59,618 bases of DNA, from assembly GCA_051867875.1 (NCBI GenBank), contig JBJDZG010000016.1, forward strand, positions 1 to 59,618, read 5' to 3'. The notes under the pieces were generated by a model. That model saw only the letters and a program-made list of their open reading frames with translations. It did no database searches and was not told where the DNA came from. Of this stretch, positions 16,574 through 25,002 are shown piece after piece (the first letter of the stretch is position 1; every line of letters begins with the position of its first letter). This stretch comes from RGIG4608 sp051867875. Its GTDB lineage: Bacteria; Bacillota; Clostridia; Oscillospirales; CAG-272. A program made the position numbers and the translations under genes.

Positions 16574-17638
16574 ATGGCTTCATTAAGCTTAAAGAATATT
16601 AATAAAATTTATGATAACAAGGTTCAGGCGGTTTTCGACTTCAACCTTGACGTTAAAGACGGTGAGTTCATCGTTCTTGTAGGCCCTTCGGGTTGCGGTA
16701 AATCCACTACTCTCCGTATGATAGCAGGTCTTGAAGACATTTCCTCGGGTTCTCTTATCATTGACGGCAAGGACGTTACAAAGCTCCCTGCCAAGGACAG
16801 AGATATCGCTATGGTTTTCCAGAACTACGCGCTCTACGCTCACATGACTGTTTACGAGAACATGGCATTCTCCTTGACTCTCAGAAAGGAAAACCCCAAT
16901 ATAATTCACGAAAAGGTACTTGCAGCAGCTGAGATACTCGGTCTTACCGACCAGCTCAACAAGAAACCCAGACAGCTCTCCGGCGGTCAGCGTCAGCGTG
17001 TTGCCATGGGACGTGCTATCGTTCGTACCCCCAAGGTATTCCTTTTCGACGAACCCCTTTCCAACCTCGACGCAAAGCTCAGAGGTGCAACGCGCCGTGA
17101 GATTCTTCTTCTCCACAAAAGACTCGGCACGACTATGCTCTACGTAACGCACGACCAGACCGAAGCATTGACACTTGCAGACAGAATAGTTTGTATGTCA
17201 ATGGGTTACGTTCAGCAGGTCGGTACTCCGCTTGAGCTCTACGATACACCCGCTAACATTTTCGTTGCAAGCTTTATCGGTCTCCCGCCCATGAACTTCT
17301 TTGACGGTAAGATTGAAGGCGGCAGGTTCGTTTCTTCTTCCTTCACTGCTCCCCTTAACGACGAGCAGAAGAAGCTTCTCGCTCCCTACGAGGGAAAGGA
17401 GATTATTCTCGGCGCACGTCCTGAGAATATCGTTCACGATGAAAACGGATATATCGAAATCAACGTTACTCTCAACGAAAACCTCGGTCAAAACACTCTC
17501 GTTCACGGCAACGTACATAATCACAAGATTACTGCCAAATTCCGTGAATGGTGCGATTATAGAAACGGCGACAAAGTTACCGCTTCCATTAACCGTATGC
17601 ATTTCTTTGACAAAGAAACCACTAATGCCATCAGATAA
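16574..17638 (+). CDS. MsmX/UgpC-type ABC transporter ATPase (first copy)
   Basis: Cytoplasmic ATPase that energises carbohydrate ABC importers. Walker A GPSGCGKSTT (about residues 37-46), Q-loop VFQNYALYAHMTVYEN, signature LSGGQRQRVAMGRAIV, Walker B VFLFDEPLSNLD and the H-loop YVTHDQTEAL are intact. The C-terminal regulatory OB (TOBE-type) domain spans about 240-354. Length is normal for the family. A second, clearly different ATPase of the same family lies at 22443. MsmX-like proteins can serve several importers; having two in one operon is unusual. Confidence 0.93.
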   Translation: MASLSLKNINKIYDNKVQAVFDFNLDVKDGEFIVLVGPSGCGKSTTLRMIAGLEDISSGSLIIDGKDVTKLPAKDRDIAMVFQNYALYAHMTVYENMAFSLTLRKENPNIIHEKVLAAAEILGLTDQLNKKPRQLSGGQRQRVAMGRAIVRTPKVFLFDEPLSNLDAKLRGATRREILLLHKRLGTTMLYVTHDQTEALTLADRIVCMSMGYVQQVGTPLELYDTPANIFVASFIGLPPMNFFDGKIEGGRFVSSSFTAPLNDEQKKLLAPYEGKEIILGARPENIVHDENGYIEINVTLNENLGQNTLVHGNVHNHKITAKFREWCDYRNGDKVTASINRMHFFDKETTNAIR

Positions 17639-17649
17639 GGATTTGTAAT

Positions 17650-18222
17650 ATGAATACAACCAAAAAATCTTCTAAGTTTGCTGCCTCCGCTAAGGAGTTT
17701 TTCAGAAAACTTATAGTAAAATTAAAGAAAAATCCCAGCATAATTCCCTTTGCGATGCTCATCGTCTCTTTCTTGGTATTCTCCTTGAATTTGACTCATA
17801 TTTCCAACACTACGGCTACCGTTCAGGGTAAAGGTATGGGACTTTGCGAGTTTGCTTCCATGCTCTTCTCTATTCTTTCAATGCTTTGCTTGCTCAACGC
17901 ATTCCCGAAAAGACAGAAGCCCAATTATCCCATGGTAGCTCTCTTCCTCGTTCTTACCGTAATCATCATTGTTGCCGACATTATTTACAGCGTAAGAATT
18001 ACTGAAATCATCGCAAAACTCGGAAACGCCATCAAGCCCACACAGCTCAAGGAATATCGCGGAACTTGGAACACGCTTATCACACACTGCGTCCTTATGG
18101 GCGTTACTGCGGTAACGGTTATACTTGAACCCGTATTTGCTAAGCTTCTCAAGAAAATCAATACAAGCGTTGAAATTGAGGAAACGAGCGTTGGTGATAT
18201 CGAGCTTGCTGACGAGGAGTAA
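17650..18222 (+). CDS. Hypothetical four-helix membrane protein of the pectin ABC operon
   Basis: A 190-residue unrecognised membrane protein starting 11 bases after the first ATPase. A very basic N-terminal cytoplasmic segment (about 1-30) precedes hydrophobic helices at about 33-55, 70-88, 98-118 and 150-170. The C-terminal tail is acidic (EIEETSVGDIELADEE). No family could be assigned. Its arrangement mirrors that of the two membrane proteins upstream of the ATPase. Confidence 0.75.
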   Translation: MNTTKKSSKFAASAKEFFRKLIVKLKKNPSIIPFAMLIVSFLVFSLNLTHISNTTATVQGKGMGLCEFASMLFSILSMLCLLNAFPKRQKPNYPMVALFLVLTVIIIVADIIYSVRITEIIAKLGNAIKPTQLKEYRGTWNTLITHCVLMGVTAVTVILEPVFAKLLKKINTSVEIEETSVGDIELADEE

Positions 18223-18231
18223 TTTCGGCAA

Positions 18232-18864
18232 ATGTCACAAAAGAAGAATAATTCCCCTAAAAAAGACACATCGAATCACTACAAACTGAATACCAAAGCA
18301 GTTGACAGACTTGTCAACGCAGACAAGCTCGAAATCCCCCCTGAGCAAAAAATGAAGGACCCCGGCAAGAAATACAGAAGCAGTATTCTTGACAATATTC
18401 CCGGGGTGGTTAAAACGCTATTCGTTAAATTCTGGTTTAACGGTGCGGTGTGCTACTTTATTCTCTGGGGACTCGGTATGTACGTTACGGATATGCTCGA
18501 TATGATAGTCGTGCTCTCCATAGTGCTCGGTATGATAACCGATATTCTGGTGAACAACACAATCAGATTTATTGAAGTCGTGCCCGGCGAGAACGCAAAA
18601 TTTATGATGTTCCCGAAGAAAAAATATTGGACGTTCTTTGCCAATATTCTCTATTCGGGCTTGGTGCTTATCTGCGTAATCTATTTCTATCAGTCCATCA
18701 ACGTTGTTCTGGGCCTCATAAGAGGCGTCGAAAATGAAATAACGATAGGCGTTGAGCCCATTTTGTTCGGGCTTTTCTATATGATGTTCGACCTCCTCTT
18801 CGTAGGAATGAAGAACCTTATGCTTAAAATTATTCAAGACGCCAAAAACAAATCAGATAAATAA
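18232..18864 (+). CDS. Hypothetical four-helix membrane protein of the pectin ABC operon
   Basis: A 210-residue protein with a long charged N-terminal region (about 1-60), then four hydrophobic segments (about 65-85, 92-112, 130-155 and 175-195) and a basic C terminus. It is unrecognised. It starts nine bases after the previous membrane protein and ends two bases before the GH28 gene, so it is firmly within the same operon. It completes the set of four interleaved membrane proteins. Confidence 0.75.
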   Translation: MSQKKNNSPKKDTSNHYKLNTKAVDRLVNADKLEIPPEQKMKDPGKKYRSSILDNIPGVVKTLFVKFWFNGAVCYFILWGLGMYVTDMLDMIVVLSIVLGMITDILVNNTIRFIEVVPGENAKFMMFPKKKYWTFFANILYSGLVLICVIYFYQSINVVLGLIRGVENEITIGVEPILFGLFYMMFDLLFVGMKNLMLKIIQDAKNKSDK

Positions 18865-18866
18865 CT

Positions 18867-20405
18867 ATGATTAAGACACTTTTTATTTCTTCAAGCTCTG
18901 CGTGCTTTGAGTGGGAGAACGACATTCCCTACTACGCAGAAAAAGAATATACAATTTACCTTGACGGCAAAGAGGTGCTCACCTCGAACACTAATGTCTT
19001 TTCCCTCTTCGGTCTTATTCCGGACACCGATTATAAGCTTACGAGCTCAGTCTGCGAGGATACGGTATCGTTTAAGACGGCAAAGGACAGTTGTGTTCTG
19101 AACGTCCGCGACTTCGGTGCTGTGGGCGACGGAGTCCACGACGATTCCATTGCCTGCCAGACGGCCATTAACTGTCTGCCGAGGGGCGCGAAGCTCTTTT
19201 TCCCGAAAGGTACTTATCTCACTTCTCCGCTCTGCCTTAAAAGCAATATTACTCTTGAACTTGCCGATGGCGCTACTGTTTTGGGTATTACCGATACGTC
19301 GCGCTACCCCGTAATTCCCGGCTCTGTAATTGATATGCAGGACGGAAAGGAAGTTGAGCTCGGCACGTGGGAAGGCAATTCCGTTCCCATGCATCAGGCA
19401 CTCATTTTCGCGGAGTATGCGGAAAATATCACGATTTTGGGTCCCGGCACTATTGACGGAAATGCTCAAAATTCAACCTGGTGGCAGAACCCCAAGGCTC
19501 CTGTCGGCCGTCCCCGCCTTCTCTTCTTTAACCGTTGCGACGGCATAAGAGTTCACGGAATTACGGCTCAAAATGCGGCTTCCTGGCAGTTCCACCCCTA
19601 CTATTCAAAGAACATCGATTTTCTCGACATATCAATCTTTGCTCCAAAGGACAGTCCCAACACGGACGCGATAGACCCCGAGGCTTGCGACGCAGTCAAC
19701 ATTATCGGCTGTAAATTCAGCGTCGGCGACGATTGCATCGCCATCAAATCATCAAAGATAGATATGGCTAAAAAATACAGAACACCCGCAAACAGACACA
19801 CCATAAGAAACTGCATCATGCAGTTCGGTCACGGTGCGGTTACTCTCGGAAGCGAGATGAGTGGAGGTGTTACAAATCTCACCGTTAACAAATGCGTTTT
19901 CCATCATACCGACAGAGGTTTAAGAATTAAAACCCGCCGCGGCAGAGGTGATACCGCTGTTATCGACGGAGTCCTCTTCGAAAATATCAAGATGGAAGGC
20001 GTTGTTACCCCTATTGCAATCAATATGTGGTACAACTGCTGCGACCCTGACCGCTTCTCCGAGTACGTCTGGTCCCGCGATGCCCTTCCCGTTGACGACC
20101 GCACTCCCTATCTCGGTGAGTTTACGTTCAAAAATATGACCTGCGCGGACTGCGAAGCTTGCGCTTGCTACTGCGACGGTCTTCCCGAACAGCCGATACG
20201 CTCCATCACTCTTCAAAATATTAGCTTCACTTTTGCAAAAGACGCACAGCCTGCAAAACCCATAATGAGAAATTTCATTGAGCCCGTTTGCAAGCTCGGT
20301 ATGTATTTTGACAATGTAGAAACTCTAAAACTTGACAACGTAACCGTTGACGGTCAGGACGGCGACGAGCTTATCGCAAACAACGTAAAAAATATCATAA
20401 AATAA
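18867..20405 (+). CDS. Glycoside hydrolase family 28 (polygalacturonase-type), cytoplasmic
   Basis: Hydrolyses alpha-galacturonosyl bonds in pectin fragments, probably as an exo-acting or rhamnogalacturonan-type GH28. The catalytic set is complete: NTD (265-267), DD (288-289), GHG (321-323) and RIKT (353-356). Residues 1-75 form a small beta domain resembling a fibronectin type III module, then a pectate-lyase-3-like start (VRDFGAVGDGVHDDS, about 80-94) opens the beta helix. No signal peptide is present, so it should act on oligosaccharides already imported by the ABC system. The gene is between the membrane-protein set and GH105. Confidence 0.9.
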   Translation: MIKTLFISSSSACFEWENDIPYYAEKEYTIYLDGKEVLTSNTNVFSLFGLIPDTDYKLTSSVCEDTVSFKTAKDSCVLNVRDFGAVGDGVHDDSIACQTAINCLPRGAKLFFPKGTYLTSPLCLKSNITLELADGATVLGITDTSRYPVIPGSVIDMQDGKEVELGTWEGNSVPMHQALIFAEYAENITILGPGTIDGNAQNSTWWQNPKAPVGRPRLLFFNRCDGIRVHGITAQNAASWQFHPYYSKNIDFLDISIFAPKDSPNTDAIDPEACDAVNIIGCKFSVGDDCIAIKSSKIDMAKKYRTPANRHTIRNCIMQFGHGAVTLGSEMSGGVTNLTVNKCVFHHTDRGLRIKTRRGRGDTAVIDGVLFENIKMEGVVTPIAINMWYNCCDPDRFSEYVWSRDALPVDDRTPYLGEFTFKNMTCADCEACACYCDGLPEQPIRSITLQNISFTFAKDAQPAKPIMRNFIEPVCKLGMYFDNVETLKLDNVTVDGQDGDELIANNVKNIIK

Positions 20406-20432
20406 TACAAAATCAATAGAAAGAGGCTTTTT

Positions 20433-21560
20433 ATGTACAGTAAGATTGACGCGTATATTGAAAAATTACTTAATTCTTCAACTCCCGACGCACCTATCTG
20501 GAACATTGAAAGCATCAAACAAGGAAAAGCGCCTCATTGGAACTACATCGACGGCTGTATGATTACCTCCCTGCTCGAAATTGCGAAGATTACGGGAGAG
20601 AGCAAGTATTTTAACTTTGCGGAGCATTTTATCGATTACTACGTAAGAGATGACGGCTCAATACTTGGCTACGATATCGAAAAATACAACCTCGACGACC
20701 TCAATGAAGGCAGAGTGCTCTTTGAGCTCTACGAAAAGACGGGTAAGGAAAAATACCGTCTTGCCATTGAGCATCAGGCACTCCAGCTCAAAGGTCAGCC
20801 CCGCACATGCACGGGCAACTTTTGGCACAAGCTCATCTATCCCAATCAGATTTGGCTTGACGGGCTTTATATGGCACAGGTATTCAGCACGAAGTACCAA
20901 AAGTACAAGGGCGGCAAGGATTATTCCGACGTTTTGATGCAAATCAAAAACGTCAGAAAATATATGTTTGACGAGCACTACGGTCTCTATTACCACGGCA
21001 TTGACTGCTCAAAGTCAATCTTTTGGGCGAACAAGGAAACGGGACTTTCAAAGAGCTTTTGGCTCCGCGCTATCGGTTGGTACGCGGTAGCTATGATAGA
21101 CATTATTGAGATAATTGACGACGAAAATGCCAAGGGTGAAATATCCGCTATCTTCCGCGAGCTTATTGAAAGCATCATTCGTTACAGAGATAACGAAAGC
21201 AAAATGTACTATCAAGTAGTCAATATGGGAGAGCGTGAGGGCAATTACCTTGAAACGAGCGGTTCTTCGATGCTCGCTTATGCACAGCTTAAGGGCGCAC
21301 GGCTCGGTGTTCTTCCCGCCGTCTTTGCCACCTACGGCAAAGAAACCTTTGACGGTATCTGCGACAGATATCTGAAAATCAAGGACGACGGGGACCTCAA
21401 TCTTTCTGGCATCTGCTTGGTTGCAGGTCTTGGACCTGAAAGCAACACGCGCCGCGACGGCACATTTGAATACTATATTTCGGAACCCGTAGTCGAAAAT
21501 GACGCGAAAGGCGTTGCTCCTTTCATTCTCGCCTACACCGAAATTTTAAGGAATTTATAA
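20433..21560 (+). CDS. Unsaturated rhamnogalacturonyl hydrolase (GH105, YteR/YesR-like)
   Basis: Removes the unsaturated uronic acid left at the non-reducing end by pectate or rhamnogalacturonan lyases, giving 5-keto-4-deoxyuronate, the substrate of KduI. The family signature WHKLIYPNQIWLDGLYMAQV spans residues 131-150, and the aspartate falls at position 143, the same number as the catalytic Asp of Bacillus YteR. The 375-residue all-helical (alpha/alpha)6-barrel length is standard. There is no signal peptide. The stop is two bases before the next gene start. Confidence 0.92.
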   Translation: MYSKIDAYIEKLLNSSTPDAPIWNIESIKQGKAPHWNYIDGCMITSLLEIAKITGESKYFNFAEHFIDYYVRDDGSILGYDIEKYNLDDLNEGRVLFELYEKTGKEKYRLAIEHQALQLKGQPRTCTGNFWHKLIYPNQIWLDGLYMAQVFSTKYQKYKGGKDYSDVLMQIKNVRKYMFDEHYGLYYHGIDCSKSIFWANKETGLSKSFWLRAIGWYAVAMIDIIEIIDDENAKGEISAIFRELIESIIRYRDNESKMYYQVVNMGEREGNYLETSGSSMLAYAQLKGARLGVLPAVFATYGKETFDGICDRYLKIKDDGDLNLSGICLVAGLGPESNTRRDGTFEYYISEPVVENDAKGVAPFILAYTEILRNL

Positions 21561-21561
21561 T

Positions 21562-22419
21562 ATGAAGTTAATGGTTCGTGCCCACGACCTCGGCGTCAAG
21601 GGCGCAGAGAACATATCAAAAGAGCTCGACAGGCTCGGTCTTGACGGAGTTCAGCTCGTAGTTTACAAATCTATTGAGGGCGTAAGTTACGCTCCCGCAC
21701 AGCTTACAGAGGAGCACGCGAGGGAGATATCCGAAACCATCAAAAAAGGCGGAAAAGAAATTGCACTCATCGGTGCGTATTTCAATCCCGTTCATCCGAA
21801 TACCGACAAGATTTCAAACGGAATTGCGGTATTTCGCGACTATCTTTCGCTTGCGAAGGCTCTCGGCTGTGAGTACGTCGGCTCAGAAACGGGCTCGTAC
21901 AACGGCGAGCCTTGGATATACCACCCGCTAAATCACTCCGACGAGGCTCTTGACAGAGTTGTCGAAACCTTCTCTTCCCTTGCGGAATGTGCCGACGAGC
22001 ACGGAGTAAACATAGCTATGGAAGGTGCATTCGGCCACGTCTGCCACACTCCCGAAAGACTATATCAAGCAGTCGGGAGAATAGGACGCTCCAATATTAA
22101 GTTCATTTTCGACCTCTACAACTACCTTGATATATCGAACGTTGAGTCCGCTTACGAAATACTTGAGCGAGGGCTTGATTTGTTCGGTGACAGAATTCTT
22201 CTCTTTCACATCAAAGACTTTGTTATTGAGGACGGAAAATTAAAACAGTGCGGTGTCGGCAAGGGTATTCTCGACTACGACAGAATACTTTCCCGAATTT
22301 ATACGCACAACCCAAATGCAATTCTGGTTTTAGAGGGCACTGTCGGCGCTGACTTGCCGACGGCGGTAACCTATTTACAAGATAAAATCCACAAAATCGA
22401 AAACGGCACAAACGTATAG
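21562..22419 (+). CDS. Sugar phosphate isomerase/epimerase (xylose isomerase-like TIM barrel)
   Basis: A TIM-barrel protein of the AP endonuclease 2/xylose isomerase-like superfamily, 285 residues. Metal-binding barrel strands are seen as NIAMEGAFGHVCHTPE (Glu ligand), IKFIFDLYNYLD (Asp/Asn) and ILLFHIKDF (His then Lys-Asp). Substrate is not evident; the setting between GH105 and a sugar ABC ATPase suggests isomerisation or epimerisation of a pectin-derived sugar or uronate. It lies two bases after GH105. Confidence 0.8.
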   Translation: MKLMVRAHDLGVKGAENISKELDRLGLDGVQLVVYKSIEGVSYAPAQLTEEHAREISETIKKGGKEIALIGAYFNPVHPNTDKISNGIAVFRDYLSLAKALGCEYVGSETGSYNGEPWIYHPLNHSDEALDRVVETFSSLAECADEHGVNIAMEGAFGHVCHTPERLYQAVGRIGRSNIKFIFDLYNYLDISNVESAYEILERGLDLFGDRILLFHIKDFVIEDGKLKQCGVGKGILDYDRILSRIYTHNPNAILVLEGTVGADLPTAVTYLQDKIHKIENGTNV

Positions 22420-22442
22420 TTGTGTCAATGTAAAGGAGTCTT

Positions 22443-23531
22443 ATGGCATACATATCTCTTAAAGAAATCAACAAAATTTATCCCAACGGATTCCACGCCG
22501 TTCACAACTTCAATCTTGAAATCGAACAGGGCGAATTTATCGTGTTCGTAGGTCCTTCGGGCTGCGGTAAATCCACAACGCTCCGTATGATTGCGGGACT
22601 CGAAGAAATCAGCAAGGGAGAATTTTATATAGGCGGCGAATATGCCAATGAAATGCGTCCCCGTGAGCGCGGTGTTGCTATGGTATTCCAGAGCTATGCT
22701 CTCTACCCCCACCTCTCCGTTTACGATAACCTCGCATTCGGTCTTTCTCTCGAAGGAATTGACGATGATGTAATCGACGAGAAGGTTCAGGCTACTGCGA
22801 AAATTCTCGGTCTTACCGATTACCTTGACAGAAAGCCGAGAGCCCTTTCCGGTGGTCAGCGTCAGCGTGTTGCAGTAGGACGTGCCATTATCCGTAAGGT
22901 AGGTATCTTCCTTATGGACGAGCCTCTTTCAAATCTTGACGCAAAGCAGCGTGTTACGATGCGTTCCGAGATTACCGATATCCACAGAAAGGTCGGTTCT
23001 ACGACTATCTACGTTACGCACGACCAGACAGAAGCTATGACGATGGCTGACAGAATCGTAGTTATGAAGGACGGTTATATTCAACAGGTAGGAACTCCCT
23101 ACGAGCTCTATTTCAAGCCCGTAAATATGTTCGTTGCAGGCTTTATCGGTGAGCCCCCCATGAACTTCATTCATGCAAATGTCAATGGCGGTAAGGTTGA
23201 AATCGGAGGAAACACGCACGACCTCGCCGATATCCTCACACCCGAGCAGCTCGCTTACTACGAGGGCAAGGAGATAGCCTTCGGCTTCCGTCCTGAGGCA
23301 GTATCACTTGACAGCGTTGACAATGCTTACAAGTTCTCCGCAGAGGTTGAGCTTACCGAGCTTCTCGGTGACAACACCAACGTTTACGTCGATATGCAGG
23401 GTAACAAGGCAATACTTAAAGTTGACCCCCATCGCACGCCAAAGATGGACACCGCTATTTCCTACTACGTTCCTCACAAGAACGTTTACCTCTTCGACAC
23501 AGAAACGGAATTTGTTATTAACGAAAAATAA
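22443..23531 (+). CDS. MsmX/UgpC-type ABC transporter ATPase (second copy)
   Basis: Second carbohydrate-importer ATPase of this operon. Walker A GPSGCGKSTT, Q-loop VFQSYALYPHLSVYDN, signature ALSGGQRQRVAVGRAII, Walker B IFLMDEPLSNLD and H-loop VTHDQTEAMT are intact, with a C-terminal TOBE-type domain. It differs throughout from the copy at 16574, so it is not a recent duplicate. It is the last gene before a strong terminator. It may serve the LplB/LplC importer while the first copy works with another partner, or the reverse. Confidence 0.93.
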   Translation: MAYISLKEINKIYPNGFHAVHNFNLEIEQGEFIVFVGPSGCGKSTTLRMIAGLEEISKGEFYIGGEYANEMRPRERGVAMVFQSYALYPHLSVYDNLAFGLSLEGIDDDVIDEKVQATAKILGLTDYLDRKPRALSGGQRQRVAVGRAIIRKVGIFLMDEPLSNLDAKQRVTMRSEITDIHRKVGSTTIYVTHDQTEAMTMADRIVVMKDGYIQQVGTPYELYFKPVNMFVAGFIGEPPMNFIHANVNGGKVEIGGNTHDLADILTPEQLAYYEGKEIAFGFRPEAVSLDSVDNAYKFSAEVELTELLGDNTNVYVDMQGNKAILKVDPHRTPKMDTAISYYVPHKNVYLFDTETEFVINEK

Positions 23532-23542
23532 TAGACAATTAA

Positions 23543-23571
23543 AAAAATCCTCGCTTTTGCGAGGATTTTTT
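23543..23571 (+). terminator. Terminator of the pectin ABC operon
   Basis: AATCCTCGC and GCGAGGATT stem with a short T-rich loop and a following T6 run, 12 bases after the last ATPase gene. Confidence 0.9.
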
Positions 23572-23602
23572 GCTTACTTATTTTGCACTTATCAGCATCA
23601 AA

Positions 23603-23628
23603 AAACGGCAGTTTTTCAACTGCCGTTT
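23603..23628 (-). terminator. Terminator of the uxaB-uxaA-uxaC operon
   Basis: Stem AAACGGCAG with CTGCCGTTT, followed on the minus strand by a T run, 13 bases past the uxaC stop. Confidence 0.8.
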
Positions 23629-23640
23629 CTTTCGTTTCTT

Positions 23641-25002
23641 TTATTGGAAATTGAAATATCTGAGTGCGTTGCAGTAGCAGATATCGGAAGCAATTTTAGT
23701 AAGAGTCTTCATATCCGCGGGATATTCGCCCTCGTCAACCCATTTACCGAGAAGATTGCAAAGTATTCTTCTGAAATACTCGTGTCTGGGGTATGATACG
23801 AAGCTGCGGCTATCCGTAAGCATACCTACGAATTTTGAGAGCATACCGAGGTTAGCAAGAGCCTGCATCTGCGCTTCCATACCGTCTCTCTGGTCATTGA
23901 ACCACCAGCCCGAGCCGAACTGAATTTTGCCTGCTACGGGACCTCTCTGGAAGTTGCCGAGCATTGTGCCGAGAACGTAGTTATCCTTGGGATTGAGTGT
24001 GTAAAGGATAGTCTTGGGCAAGCAATCTGCATAATCAAAGCTATTGAGCAACGCGGAGAGATTCTCTGCTATCGCAAGGTCGTTTATGGAATCAAAACCT
24101 ACGTCAGCGCCGAGCTTTTCGTACATTCTTCTGTTGTTGTTACGAAGTGCGGCGATGTGATACTGCATAGCCCAGTCGAGTCTTGAATATTCCTCAGCAC
24201 AAACTCTGAGGATAGCTGTTCTGTAAGAGTCAATTTCGTCAGCAGTGAGCGTTTCACCCGCCATTCTCTTATTGAAAGCAGCCTCGGGGTCGCCTACGCC
24301 GTAAGGAACGGAGTCAAGAGCGTGGTCGGAAAGACGGCAGCCGTGGTCGTGGAAGTACTGAATTCTGCTTCTTATCCAAGCAACAAGCTCGGAATAGGAC
24401 TTAACGCCCGTCTTTTCGATATAGGGTACGAATGTTTCCTTGCCAATCTCAACTGCCTTATCGGGGCGGAAAGCGGGAAGAATTTTCGTGGGGAAATCTT
24501 TAAGCTGTTCGTGATACTCAAGAGTATCAATGGGGTCGTCCGTCGTGCAGATGATTGCAACGTTTGAACGCTTGATGAGATTCTGTGCAGAATACTCGTC
24601 TTTTGCAAGGCACTCGTTTACTCTGTTCCATATTCTCTCACAGCTCTCCTCGTTGAGAGTTTCGTCGATATCGAAGTATCTCTTGAGCTCGAGGTGGGTC
24701 CAGTGATAGAGGGGGTTTCCGATGAGCAAGGGCATCGTGCGTGCGAACGCCTTGAACTTCTCGTATTCGTCGGCGGAGCCTGTGATATACTCCTCGTCGA
24801 TTCCGTTAGTTCTCATCTGACGCCATTTGTAGTGGTCGCCGCCGAGGAAGAGGTCGAAAGCGTTCCTGAACTTATAGTCCTCAGCAATCATTTTGGGAGA
24901 AAGGTGGCAGTGGTAGTCTATAATGGGAAGGTCTTTGACCTCATTATAGAGCTTTCTTGCGGTTTCGCCTTTAAGCATAAAATTATCATTAATAAAACTC
25001 AT
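23641..25002 (-). CDS. uxaC: Glucuronate/galacturonate isomerase
   Basis: Converts D-galacturonate to D-tagaturonate (and glucuronate to fructuronate), the first cytoplasmic step for saturated pectin monomers. The amidohydrolase-type N terminus shows IIDYHCHLSPKMIAEDYKFRN (key residues DYHCHL), followed by GGDHYKWRQMRTNGI, both hallmarks of the family, and a C-terminal WWFNDQRDGMEAQ segment. Length 453 is close to the usual 465-470. Its start overlaps the stop of uxaA by four bases (ATGA), so the two are translationally coupled. Confidence 0.95.
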   Translation of the reverse strand: MSFINDNFMLKGETARKLYNEVKDLPIIDYHCHLSPKMIAEDYKFRNAFDLFLGGDHYKWRQMRTNGIDEEYITGSADEYEKFKAFARTMPLLIGNPLYHWTHLELKRYFDIDETLNEESCERIWNRVNECLAKDEYSAQNLIKRSNVAIICTTDDPIDTLEYHEQLKDFPTKILPAFRPDKAVEIGKETFVPYIEKTGVKSYSELVAWIRSRIQYFHDHGCRLSDHALDSVPYGVGDPEAAFNKRMAGETLTADEIDSYRTAILRVCAEEYSRLDWAMQYHIAALRNNNRRMYEKLGADVGFDSINDLAIAENLSALLNSFDYADCLPKTILYTLNPKDNYVLGTMLGNFQRGPVAGKIQFGSGWWFNDQRDGMEAQMQALANLGMLSKFVGMLTDSRSFVSYPRHEYFRRILCNLLGKWVDEGEYPADMKTLTKIASDICYCNALRYFNFQ

